This document shows, piece by piece, positions 1-10,300 of a stretch of DNA of 27,177 nucleotides (its first letter is position 1; every line of letters starts with the position of its first letter). The position numbers were made by a program, and so were the translations under genes. The stretch is from an uncultured Flavobacterium sp. (lineage in GTDB: Bacteria > Bacteroidota > Bacteroidia > Flavobacteriales > Flavobacteriaceae), in the NCBI RefSeq assembly GCF_946479975.1, contig NZ_CAMLIX010000038.1:1-27177 (forward strand). The letters run 5' to 3'. The notes under the pieces are model-generated. The model saw only the letters and a program-made list of their open reading frames with translations. It was not told the DNA's origin and ran no database searches.

Positions 1-1438
1 TAACGGCCGTTTTATCAAGAGTCTGCCAAGTTTTATCACCTCTGAAGTATTGGGCAGTAGTTCCTGCAGCAATAGTGTTTTCTTTGCCTGACAAATCAAC
101 TTGACCACCAATCTTTTTCTCAACTCCATCACTACCCATAACATACAAATCGGTAGTTTCGTCTGTTTTGGCGTATAATTTTGCATGACCAGCCATTGCA
201 GTTGCAGAAGTTGAAGCTGCTAATGTTATAAAGCCATCCGTAATATCTGCTTTTTCGTTTAAGGTTGTAAATGAAGTTCCAGATACGTTTCCGTCGTGTG
301 TAATAAATGCTTTTTCGACTTGTATTTTTTGAACACTGATTGCTTTTCTGTTGACATAATCATTATTCGTGTCAAAAGTTGAAGTAGTAGCACTAGAACT
401 AGAGTTTTGAACTAATTTTAAACAGTTTGCACTATTGTTTTTCTCAATTGTCAAAACATCATCTACCGAAGTATTGTGCGTTAATTTTAAAGCTCCGTCT
501 TTAGTTTCATTACCAGTGGTATGAATTGCTTTTGTATCTTCAGCATAAATTTTATCATCAAAAGAACCATCTCCTTTTACAAATTTTTCAGCTGTCCCTT
601 CTTCGCTAACAAATTTTTTAGCTGTTACAATTCCCTCAGTATCAATTTTAGCTTTTACAACATTATCTTTCGATACTTGCAAAGGATTTCCTGTTGCTGC
701 TGCAGAAGAATTAACTTGTAAACCTGTTCCAGCTCCTGTGTTGGATACTTTAATACCAGTTCCCGTTGCTGTATTTTGAACTGCAATACCGCTTCCAGCT
801 CCGCTAACGGTCACGTCCAATACTTTTGCACCAGCATCAGCGCCGCTGTTTGTTAATACAATTCCGCTAGTTGAGGCAGGAGTAGTGTTGTTGAAAGTCA
901 GAATTCCGTTTTTGATTTCATTTCCTGAAGTATGTAAAAAACTCGTAAAGTCAATTTGTTCGCCAGCATCACCGCCTCCTGGATTTGGAGTTAAATTTTT
1001 ATACCAATAATCGACTTCAATATTTCTATTGTCAATATTTCCAGAAAAAGTGATTTTAGCCATTTCGTAGTTGATGATGTAATCTCCATCATTTCCTTCG
1101 CCTTCTTTCTCTAACAATAATTGTCCATTTTTAAATACTTTAACACTAAAATTGACTGGTGCATATTGTAATGTAATGGTATTGCCAACAAAATTGTCAA
1201 AATGCTCTTTAAGAGGCATGTAGCTATTTCCTGTAATGATACCAATATTTTGTAAACCTGCGCGTAAAAGAGCAGGAGTTACATAATGCTGGTCATCGGT
1301 TCCTGTTTCGACCATTTGAAAATCGGCTTTGTCTTCGTCTTTATGAACGAAACTATTAAAAACTTCCTGGAAGTCTCCCTGCGACGGAATATCGCCGTTT
1401 TCGAATTTGTAGCCAATGTTAGTTCTGTCTGTTGCCAT
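1..1438 (-). CDS. Phage tail-fibre-like protein, C-terminus missing at window edge
   Basis: The reading frame opens at an ATG at 1438 and stays open to base 1, giving 479 residues without a stop, so the C-terminus lies outside the window. The N-terminus (MATDRTNIGYKFENGDIPSQ, then a segment with FVHKDED) resembles the N-terminal attachment region of Bacteroidota phage or eCIS fibre proteins. Residues about 188-250 form a Gly/Thr/Asn-rich run of 10-11-residue repeats (GSGIAVQNTAT, GTGIKVSNTGA, GTGLQVNSSAA), typical of a trimeric fibre shaft. A second repeat, LHTSGNEIKNG near 166 and IHTTGNETKDG near 304, brackets the shaft. There is no signal peptide. It is the last gene visible in the minus-strand series, 94 bases after the VWA-protein gene. 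The expected role is receptor recognition by a tail-like particle. The fibre call rests on sequence style; receptor and particle type are unknown. Confidence 0.7.
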   Translation of the reverse strand, partial: MATDRTNIGYKFENGDIPSQGDFQEVFNSFVHKDEDKADFQMVETGTDDQHYVTPALLRAGLQNIGIITGNSYMPLKEHFDNFVGNTITLQYAPVNFSVKVFKNGQLLLEKEGEGNDGDYIINYEMAKITFSGNIDNRNIEVDYWYKNLTPNPGGGDAGEQIDFTSFLHTSGNEIKNGILTFNNTTPASTSGIVLTNSGADAGAKVLDVTVSGAGSGIAVQNTATGTGIKVSNTGAGTGLQVNSSAAATGNPLQVSKDNVVKAKIDTEGIVTAKKFVSEEGTAEKFVKGDGSFDDKIYAEDTKAIHTTGNETKDGALKLTHNTSVDDVLTIEKNNSANCLKLVQNSSSSATTSTFDTNNDYVNRKAISVQKIQVEKAFITHDGNVSGTSFTTLNEKADITDGFITLAASTSATAMAGHAKLYAKTDETTDLYVMGSDGVEKKIGGQVDLSGKENTIAAGTTAQYFRGDKTWQTLDKTAV

Positions 1439-1492
1439 GTTGTTTGAAATTTATTTTCTTTCTGTAAATATTATTTTTGATTAGCTTGATTT

Positions 1493-1524
1493 TGAATCCC
1501 AACAAATAATTTCGCTGGGATTCA
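1493..1524 (-). terminator. Intercistronic hairpin between VWA-protein gene and fibre gene
   Basis: A perfect 9-bp inverted repeat (TGAATCCCA / TGGGATTCA) encloses a 14-base loop. It sits just after the stop of the 1923-aa gene and before the fibre gene. On the minus strand the stem is followed by AAAATC rather than a T-run, so it is not a textbook intrinsic terminator. It may be a partial terminator, an RNA-processing site or a 3'-end stabiliser that lowers fibre expression relative to the genes before it. Confidence 0.4.
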
Positions 1525-1532
1525 TTTAGAAT

Positions 1533-4500
1533 TTATAGGGTTAGAATTTTTTCTTCACTACTAAACATACCTGAAGAGTTTTCAGCAAGCACTTTGAAAT
1601 GATGGTAGATTCTTTCGTCATCTGCATTTTTAATAGTTAATTCATCGCTTGCTAATTTGGTATCCATTAAAGCCAAAGTCTCGATGTTTTCATTTGAAAT
1701 TTTCTCTTGAATTTTATCCCAGTTTCCTTGATTATTCATTTTATACAAATGATATTTACCATTATGAACCGTTTTCTCCCAACTGAATACAATTGGTTTT
1801 AATATCGATTCATTTTCTCCAGTTGGAACGCCAGTAGCGGTTAATTCTGGAGATTCTGGAACAGCAGTATCGGCAATTATGGTAGCCGTAATTTTTGACG
1901 GCTGAGACGGTGTATAATCAATATTGATAATTGGGTTAAGATCGGTCGAACTCGGATCAGCATATTCAATTTCTCTTGAAACCGTAATTCTATAAAAAAG
2001 ACCATCACCAAAAGGAACGCTTTCTAAGTCTTCAAATTCATCATAGACCGTCCAAACACTATTAAAATCAGTAGATAAAGTATTCTCATTAATCAGAATT
2101 TCCTTGACAGGAGTCATCGTTCTAATTGATTGTGCATCAGGCATATTTTTTGCACGATAGATATTTATTTTTCTAATGTTGTATTCTGGCTTGTAAGCAT
2201 TTAATTCGATCTGAATAGAAGGTTTGATTCCTAAAACCTGATTTTCTAAAACAGGCATAATTCGCTTAATTTCGGGTGTTTGTGGCGGACTTGAAGGAAC
2301 TAGTTTTACAGGTCCTAAGAAAGTGCTAAACTCACTGAAATTCATTTTAATATCCATTTCACGAACACCGTAGAAATAGATGTTTTGTGAATTACCATCA
2401 AGATTAAAATCTGTAAACTGCGTTCTGAATTCAGTGGCATTAGTGATTTTCATCATTGGCGCAATGTCTAAATCAGGATGCGGATATTTTAAAATGTTTC
2501 CATTTTTGTCTTTAATGGTTTGTTTTTTATTAACGGGTACATAGTCATTATCCTTAATATATTCATAAATAACAGGTACTTCAGTTAATGGTACAAAAGT
2601 GGCATGAATGACTTGCTCAATAAAATGAATAGCTAATAGATCTTTTTCTATTCCCGCTGTCTTAGGAATAATAATTTGATTAAGCGCAGTTAAAGCAGTT
2701 ATCTCTGGAACATTTTGGTTTTGTGTTTCATTATGCCATTCGATAAATTCATTAATTTCATTTCTTAATAATTCACTGTCAGGAACTGGGAAATGGTAGT
2801 TTTCTTCAGAAACACTCACAGGAGGATAAGTTTCATAATTAGCTTTATTTTGCAATGCGTTAAAGTCTAAGAAATTTTTCCATCTATTAGAGAAATACGT
2901 TTCATTATTTCCGCCTAGTGCACTCAGTTCTTCACGTATTTTAGCAATCGTTTCTGTTTCATACAATGCATTTAATAATGCCTGATCATTTGCTCTGTAA
3001 TACAGCATTCCGTAAGGCTGGTGCGTATATCTAGTTGTTAATGTGTAAGTTGATCTGTTAAAAAAATCAGGTCTTGTGGCATACAAAGCTCCTTCTACAT
3101 CCTCAGGTTTTACAGGTATTTCAATTCTAACCGCATACATTGGAGTCGGCACACTAATTTTAGAATCATAGTTGTAGCCATTTGAGTGACTGCTAATTCC
3201 GAAAATTGAATAATGCGTATTTTCCCCTTCTCTTGGCTGAATGTTTGCAGCTGTAATTCCGTTTGAAGGATCTGCAAAAAGATATACTTTATAACTTGGA
3301 TAATAATTTACTTTTTGCTCTTTTGGGTTGTGTTGCTCATCCTCTTCAAGAATAATATGATCATAAGTCGGATCCATTTCTTGGGTTCCGTCTTTTTTAA
3401 TTTTAAAATTAGGATCATTAACAATTAATACTAAATCTTGGTCTGTTCCAATATTGTCTGCGCGTACAACTTTAAATTCTTTTCTAGATTTTACCGGAAT
3501 AGGATTGGAGCCTTCAAAACAGCTTTTGGTAAACAAACGCACAGTTCCATTTGTCCATTCAACGGAATGTTGATTATTATTGAATTGCGGATGCTGCGCT
3601 AGCTTTAACCCTTTGAAAGTAAGCTGATATAAACCAAAATGTTTTTTCTCTGTATCTGCCAACGGAATTGGATTTCCATCTTTATCTAATACATATTCTC
3701 CTTTTACATCAACTTGAAAAGCTTGCTCCAGAACTTTTTTAATTTCTACTTTATCATTCCAAATTCCTCGAGTTTTTTCTACCTGCAAAGTGTCATTTCC
3801 TTGACTGTCTTTTTGCGAAACAATCTCTCTATGTACAGTTTTTAAAGCTTGCGGCACTTGAACTTGAAAACCAATCGGACTTGGTTGTCTCCAGTTTGCA
3901 GCCGTTAGCATATTTTCTACTAATGAGCATAACTCGTTAACTGGTTTTTTGATTGGCTTAATCTGTTCAGAATCAATTGTTGCATCGCCGTCAGAAAGAC
4001 TTTGACCTACTTCTTTTTTAAGGACTTCGATATTAGCATAGTCGAATTTTTCATTTTTTAAGACAACATTAATACTCTGAATGATATAGTTTTCATCGCC
4101 AACTGTTAAAATACCTCCAATAAATCTATCCTTATTATCATCAGTTAAATTAATTTTAATGTCTTCGCCGCTACTCAGAATTTTGTACTCCGTAATTTTA
4201 ATAATTGAAGTAAGTTCATTTGAAGAGCTATCTGTAATGTCTGCAATTTTTGCATGTTCAATTTGAGGAAGACTATCTCTGAAATAAAGTTTAAAATAAT
4301 CGGCAAACAGCTCTTCATTATCTGGATAAATTTTATTAGCAAGTAAAGCATCCTCTTTAGTCATACCGTCAGGAATGCTGTAACTTAATAATTCTTGAGT
4401 CGAATAATATTCAAAAAGAAGACGAATGTAGGTTTTATCAGTTATTGACTGATTGTCTAAAAGAGTTTTCAGCTTAACCTGCTCACTCATAGAGGTAAAC

Positions 4501-7304
4501 ATCAACGGATTTTCTTCTGTAATCAACAAAGAATTAATTCCAGTTGGAGGCATTAGCGTATTATTCGGTTTAATATCAGAAGTAATTTCTAATTGTCTTC
4601 CAGAAGTTGCTCTCGAGAAAATATTAATTCCATAGCCTTGATAAACATACGTTTGCAAACCTGTTTTTTCTTGGCGAACATTCAAAAATGATTTTCCAGA
4701 TTCAGGAATAATAATAGGCGAAGGCTCAAAAGCACCAGGAGTTAATTCCTTAGTAACGTTAGAATAGGCTGTATCACAAGCTAATTCTGGTTTTTGCCAA
4801 TTTAATTCTCCTTTAAATTTATAATCGACTCCGGCATAGATTGGGAATGTAAAAGTACTTCCGTCAAATTCGTCTGTAGAATCGAAGAAAGAAGTATTTA
4901 CACTATAATCTGCGATGTCATTCATAAACAAACTCACATATCTTTTCTTTCCATCAAAACTATATCCGTTAGGATCTGTAATTTTTGCTGACTGATCGTC
5001 TTCATCAGAACCTGCGTGCAGTCCTGGTAAAAATTTACTCAATTGCACAGGAAGAGGCAAACGTTCTGCGTTTACAGAAGTTGGAATACTCATCGAAAGG
5101 TGTTGTACTTCTTTTGGATCTGTTCCGCCTTCTAAATTCTTAAATGTCACGTATTCCGTCAGATAAATAAATTCGCCAGAAAGAACCGTTTGATCAATAT
5201 CGATGCATCCTAAACCTAACATTCTGGCAATATGATAATCATTTGCAGCAATGTTCAATAAATCAAGATTAGAGATTTCAGTTGAATTTTCTTCAAATTC
5301 TGCTAATTCTCCAGCTTTAGGTTCGTTGGCAGGAATATTCTCTTGAAATTTGACCGTTTCTTTTGCAGTCGGATTTGTACCATCACGACTTAGTTCGATG
5401 TAACTTTCAATAACTTCTTTGATGTTTTTGTCATCGTCCTCTGTTATACGTTTCCATTTATCCTTGTAGTTGTTTACGTTTACATATTCTCCATCATTAA
5501 ATTTTAGCCATTTTCCGTGAACGGCATTTAGCTTTGGTTCTAATTGTTCAAATGCTTTAGTATCAGTAGTTGTTAAAGCATATTTTCCTTTTAAATCCCA
5601 GTTGCTGCTCGTGTTTGCATTTTGGATGAAATCACCATAAAATTCAAAATTGATTTCGTTAAGCAAAGATTTATAAGCTTTAAAACGAATGCTTCTTCCA
5701 TTTTCAGCTACAACACGTATTGCATTAATTTGTGGCGAAGAATAAGTTTTACGATTTGTAACTCTTTTTGGTGCAGCGATGCTGTTTTCGGCAACAGATA
5801 ATGTTTCTAATTTAACCGCGCTTGAATTATCTGCAGAAGTAAATTTTAGTTCAGCAGCAAAAAACAATTCAGTTTTGTTTTCAACCTCAATGATTTCGTT
5901 TCCATAGGCTTGAATAAAAGCAGATGGATCTGTCATCGGATTGATGTTAAAATAGGTTAAAAGATACTTTGCTTTGTTTTTAAAATAAACATAAATAGAT
6001 CTTTGCAGAGCAGGATTTTTATAAACCCATAACGCTTTATTGTTATCTACGTTCTGAGGTTTTTGCGTTAAATCCAATTTATAAGCAACTTTAGTATAAG
6101 GCGCTCGGTACAATTTTACGAAATCATCAGGTTTATTAAAATTAAGATTACCGCCTTTATATAGATCTCCTTTCGGAAGGTGGTTTGCTCCCAATTCTCC
6201 AGCCAAAAGCCAACGAAGATGAATACCTTTTGTACTATCAATACCTTTAGAACCAGCTGCAGCGATCTGTAAACTTGTAGATTGCAAAGCAGTTTTGCCT
6301 GAATTAATATCGACAATATAAACTTCTTTTGTTACAGTAAAACTGATTTTGAAATTGCTCGGATTTAAAATGCCAGGCAAAACAATTAAGGCATTGTGGC
6401 TTTCCATTGCAGAAGGCGTTCCGTCAATTCGAATTTTTGCTTCCACAGCAGCTAAGCCCGGAATAACAATAGTTTCTTCAAGTCTGAAAACCAATCCGCC
6501 TAGACTGCTTGCATTATGAATTCTTATTCCTGCAGGCAAAGTAAGAGGAACACGGCTTTTGTTTCTTACAACCAAAGTCCCAGCACTTTCGCGTACGGCA
6601 AGACCTTTCTTTAAAACAGGATAAGCCAATTTATTTTGAATGATGCTCACATTAGGCAAACACCCAATTTGCGCACCTGATAAATCACTGCTTAACTGGT
6701 TTAATTCTGCCCCTAAAGTGCTAAAATCAGGAACTCTGATATAGTCTGCATTTAGTATCGAAAGACCGCTGTTTTTTTGTACAGGCGTTTTTCCTAAAAA
6801 GTTAGTAATTGGCGTTATCAACTCGGTAGCATTGTTTACGGTACTGGTAACACCGTAAACAAAAATATGTGATTTATCATCTAGATTTTGATATAAATTT
6901 TTCAGCAAATCTTTATCATTAACCTGTAAACCATCTGTAACTACTACGACAACGTCTGGAATTACAGTCAAGTTATTTACAACTTCTAAACCAGAAGCCC
7001 AGTGATCAGATTGAGGATTGGCTGATCTTGAACCAAAACTGTTAATCCAACTTAAAAAACTGGAAGTATTTCCCGAAATTCTTTTTTGAATAACATGTTC
7101 AGATCTTGAATTGCTGTCGCTGCTAGACATTCCAATTAACGAAAGTGTAATTTTGCTTTGAGCTTGAGAATTGATAAACGAAGTCAGCCCATCTCGTATT
7201 TGCTGTGCTTCATTGCCATTTATCGAACCCGACTCATCGACAACGATTGCGATATACGTTTCGCAACCTGAGGATTGGCTTTCTTGAAGATTTATGGAAC
7301 TCAT
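1533..7304 (-). CDS. Giant VWA-domain protein with baseplate-J-like segment and C-terminal FN3-like domains
   Basis: This is a 1923-residue protein without a signal peptide. Residues about 16-205 form a von Willebrand factor A fold with a MIDAS motif: DESGS with D23, S25 and S27, then a hydrophobic strand ending in TDG (T123, D124). Residues about 240-325 (LTLPAGIRIHN ... TIVIPG ... ALIVLPG) resemble the beta-structured segment of phage Baseplate_J proteins. Next comes KGIHLRWLLAGELG (about 359-372), a motif I associate with large phage-like or eCIS-linked proteins in Bacteroidota. The long middle is beta-rich without a family I can name. The last ~220 residues look like fibronectin type III-like sandwiches. 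It starts 12 bases after the stop of the 2445-aa gene, so the two are surely co-transcribed. A structural or adhesive part of a tail-like particle is plausible; VWA proteins also occur as chaperone-like or surface adhesins. The VWA domain is clear, the function is inferred. Confidence 0.75.
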   Translation of the reverse strand: MSSINLQESQSSGCETYIAIVVDESGSINGNEAQQIRDGLTSFINSQAQSKITLSLIGMSSSDSNSRSEHVIQKRISGNTSSFLSWINSFGSRSANPQSDHWASGLEVVNNLTVIPDVVVVVTDGLQVNDKDLLKNLYQNLDDKSHIFVYGVTSTVNNATELITPITNFLGKTPVQKNSGLSILNADYIRVPDFSTLGAELNQLSSDLSGAQIGCLPNVSIIQNKLAYPVLKKGLAVRESAGTLVVRNKSRVPLTLPAGIRIHNASSLGGLVFRLEETIVIPGLAAVEAKIRIDGTPSAMESHNALIVLPGILNPSNFKISFTVTKEVYIVDINSGKTALQSTSLQIAAAGSKGIDSTKGIHLRWLLAGELGANHLPKGDLYKGGNLNFNKPDDFVKLYRAPYTKVAYKLDLTQKPQNVDNNKALWVYKNPALQRSIYVYFKNKAKYLLTYFNINPMTDPSAFIQAYGNEIIEVENKTELFFAAELKFTSADNSSAVKLETLSVAENSIAAPKRVTNRKTYSSPQINAIRVVAENGRSIRFKAYKSLLNEINFEFYGDFIQNANTSSNWDLKGKYALTTTDTKAFEQLEPKLNAVHGKWLKFNDGEYVNVNNYKDKWKRITEDDDKNIKEVIESYIELSRDGTNPTAKETVKFQENIPANEPKAGELAEFEENSTEISNLDLLNIAANDYHIARMLGLGCIDIDQTVLSGEFIYLTEYVTFKNLEGGTDPKEVQHLSMSIPTSVNAERLPLPVQLSKFLPGLHAGSDEDDQSAKITDPNGYSFDGKKRYVSLFMNDIADYSVNTSFFDSTDEFDGSTFTFPIYAGVDYKFKGELNWQKPELACDTAYSNVTKELTPGAFEPSPIIIPESGKSFLNVRQEKTGLQTYVYQGYGINIFSRATSGRQLEITSDIKPNNTLMPPTGINSLLITEENPLMFTSMSEQVKLKTLLDNQSITDKTYIRLLFEYYSTQELLSYSIPDGMTKEDALLANKIYPDNEELFADYFKLYFRDSLPQIEHAKIADITDSSSNELTSIIKITEYKILSSGEDIKINLTDDNKDRFIGGILTVGDENYIIQSINVVLKNEKFDYANIEVLKKEVGQSLSDGDATIDSEQIKPIKKPVNELCSLVENMLTAANWRQPSPIGFQVQVPQALKTVHREIVSQKDSQGNDTLQVEKTRGIWNDKVEIKKVLEQAFQVDVKGEYVLDKDGNPIPLADTEKKHFGLYQLTFKGLKLAQHPQFNNNQHSVEWTNGTVRLFTKSCFEGSNPIPVKSRKEFKVVRADNIGTDQDLVLIVNDPNFKIKKDGTQEMDPTYDHIILEEDEQHNPKEQKVNYYPSYKVYLFADPSNGITAANIQPREGENTHYSIFGISSHSNGYNYDSKISVPTPMYAVRIEIPVKPEDVEGALYATRPDFFNRSTYTLTTRYTHQPYGMLYYRANDQALLNALYETETIAKIREELSALGGNNETYFSNRWKNFLDFNALQNKANYETYPPVSVSEENYHFPVPDSELLRNEINEFIEWHNETQNQNVPEITALTALNQIIIPKTAGIEKDLLAIHFIEQVIHATFVPLTEVPVIYEYIKDNDYVPVNKKQTIKDKNGNILKYPHPDLDIAPMMKITNATEFRTQFTDFNLDGNSQNIYFYGVREMDIKMNFSEFSTFLGPVKLVPSSPPQTPEIKRIMPVLENQVLGIKPSIQIELNAYKPEYNIRKINIYRAKNMPDAQSIRTMTPVKEILINENTLSTDFNSVWTVYDEFEDLESVPFGDGLFYRITVSREIEYADPSSTDLNPIINIDYTPSQPSKITATIIADTAVPESPELTATGVPTGENESILKPIVFSWEKTVHNGKYHLYKMNNQGNWDKIQEKISNENIETLALMDTKLASDELTIKNADDERIYHHFKVLAENSSGMFSSEEKILTL

Positions 7305-7316
7305 TTTTGTTGTTTT

Positions 7317-10300
7317 TTAAAGATTTATATTTTCAATAGTTAAGGTTACCGGCTCAGCAGCACGAACTGTTAATGGCGTCGAATGAGCTTCAACAGATCC
7401 GTTATTATTCCACATTCTGTATTCGAACTTGATTTTTAAATTTGAATCAGTGATTTTTTTACTGTCATTCATAATTAATACCTGAGCATAATCTTTAGAA
7501 TGCAATGCTTTAAAGTTTGCTTTCGCCACACCAGCATCGTCAACTACTGAAATGGTATTTTTAATTTCTTCTAATGGAATTTTAGGAATATTGAATGGCT
7601 CTGGATTTCGAACTAAAAGCGCTACAACTTCACCGGTATTGGTATTAATAATTCGGTTAACTTCTGTAGATTGAGCTGGATCTAGAGGAGACATTTTTAA
7701 GATTCCTTCGATAGCGCGATCAAATAAATGCTGATATTTTAATGCTAATGAATTGCTTAAAGTGTCATCAATTCCAAAAACAACATTGTTTAAAGATGTA
7801 ATTTGGTCCTCGCTTAAGCTTAATGGTATATCAAATAAAGCTTTACGTCCTGCAGCTTCATCTAGTTCATAACTATTAATTTGCTCTGCAAAATCTCTGT
7901 ATCGAGAGGTTTGGAAACCAAATTGGTGTACCAATACATTTTCCGAGTCTTCGATTTGATTATTTTGATTTTTATCGAAATAGTTTTTCGCTAAAACAGT
8001 ATATAATTTCGAAGGTTTTAAATCGGTTAATTTGACCTCATATCCATACGATTTTGGTTTTAAGGCATCTCCAATTGTAATGTCACATTTTATTTTACCA
8101 GTACTTCCCTTAATCATGTTTTGCAACATTTGAATGTTTAGAGGAATTCTAGGATCGTTATCATCAACCCATTTTGTGTTTTCTTCTTCTGCACGCGGAT
8201 ACGTAGTAGGATTTTCTACTGTTTGTACTGGTAACGGATATTGAATAAGTACATCATTCAAAGGATCTTTAATAATAAGATTTAAGGCACCATCAATTTT
8301 TGCTCTGCTGTCATACGCATCCCATTCTTTAAGCATATGATACACATAAGGATTTTTAAAGAACAACGACAATTTGCATTGCTCATTTCCATAGAATGAA
8401 GGTTTAGATAATAATAAACTTCCATCGGCATTTGGGTAAGAACGGTTGTAATCTAAATACTGTCTTAATGAAGTTAATGGCGATTTTGATAAATCTGTCA
8501 ATTCATTTTTAACCAGTGTTTGTCCCGGAGAAACCACAGGATCTGGAACAGGATAATGTCCTACAGGCCCTAATGTTTTGAAACCATAATAGTATTCAAA
8601 TTTAGTAGTGTCTTTATCATCAACTCTATCAGTCAGAATAAATTTTAAACAATAAGTTGAATTTGGCCTCCAAATTGGTTGAACCGTATTTTGAATTGCA
8701 GCTTCCATTGCTTGATTATCTTCAGCAACAGCGGTAGAACCAGGAATAGTTAAATTGTGCATCGCACTTTCCCTAGTTAGCCATTCAATTTCTTGAATAT
8801 TAGTTGCATAGTTTACTTCATTGTCATCATCAGAATCTCCTCCAGCAGAACAAATAAGAGCATTGATTTTCAATAAATTTGAAGATTTTGTTCCTCTTGT
8901 ATATTCCACTTTAACGGTGCTTCCTAAGTCTGTAAGGTTTGCAATCGAATCTGTTAAAGCAGATGCAGAAGAAACAACCGAAACAGTTTCTTTTGGATAT
9001 AAAGAACAGTTATCAAATTGATCATTAAATAGAGAGAAATAAATTCCTTTTTCATTTTGTTTCGAAGAAATCATTAGAATCTCATTTGTCAAAGGCTCAT
9101 TTTGAATGTTAATAATAAAAGCTTTATCATTTGCACTTCCTCTTTCGATTAATCTTGAAAGGTTTAATGAAGTATTAAATACGAATAGATATTTCTCATT
9201 ATAAGCAATAACAGAATTGTCAGCCAAAGTCTTATTTGACAAATAAATTGCAGAATCAAAAATTATATCGTTTTTGACTACCGTAATATTGTTTCCGTTA
9301 ATTTGAGCTAAACCGAATTTTCCGTTTGTCAATTTAACTGTAAGCAAGACTTTTTCGCTTGCAATTACTGCATCTGTAATTTCAGAAATTGAGGATTCTG
9401 AAACTAGTTTTGTATCTGTTGCTGTAATTGATTTAGTTGTAAGATTGATACTGAAACGAATGATTTTTTTGTTTTTAGTAATCAAACTGAAATCAGTGCT
9501 ATTGTGCTGCAACACTTTGATGGCCACTTCGCCTACTTTTACGCGACGTACAAGAGAACGATCTGTGCCGTTAACCCAGTTAATTTGAGTTTCATTTTCT
9601 AAAGTATTAATCCAAAGCAATTCATTATTTGGCAATGAAAGCAATTTGTTAAAACCTTCAGAATACGTATTCATATACTGCATTCCAGAGTTTCGGTTCA
9701 ATTCAGAATCAAGTTCAATAATTGCAGTTGTAGCAGCAGGAGCCACGCAGCCTACAATAAAATTGTCATTAACAACAGCTTCTCCAATTCCTTTGCATTG
9801 AGTCGCATCTAAAGCTTGAGTAAGCAATAAATTATTATTTACGACCTGCATCGATGTCACCAAACCATTCAATAAACGCTCTCTCAGGATATTTCCTTTT
9901 GAATCAATTTGCGCAATAACCGTAGTTTTCGGCGTTGGATGAAATGAAATTAAATAAGTGTCATTGTATTTGAAAACTTTATCAAAGGCAAAAAGAGCTC
10001 TTCCATTATATCCATAAAAACGAGTAAATGTCAATGGTTCAGAAGTTCCAGTTGGATTCTCGTTACCTGCTTCCGCTTTTAATTCAGCCAACTTCGTCAT
10101 TAAACGATCGTATTCGGCTATATCACTTGGTTCTGACACAATAAACTCTCCATCAGCTGAAGCGTATGTGTCATTGAATAATGCACCAATTTTATTTCGA
10201 ACATCTAAAATAGCGTCAGCATTTGCAGCAACAGGGCTAATAATAATTTTATCAATTTTCTTTTTCGATAAAACATCACCGCTTTCATCAAATAAAGTTA

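Noticed and set aside
521..721. 66-codon plus-strand frame
   Set aside because: Opposite the fibre gene; Phe/Cys-rich translation is typical of antisense to a Lys/Thr-rich protein.
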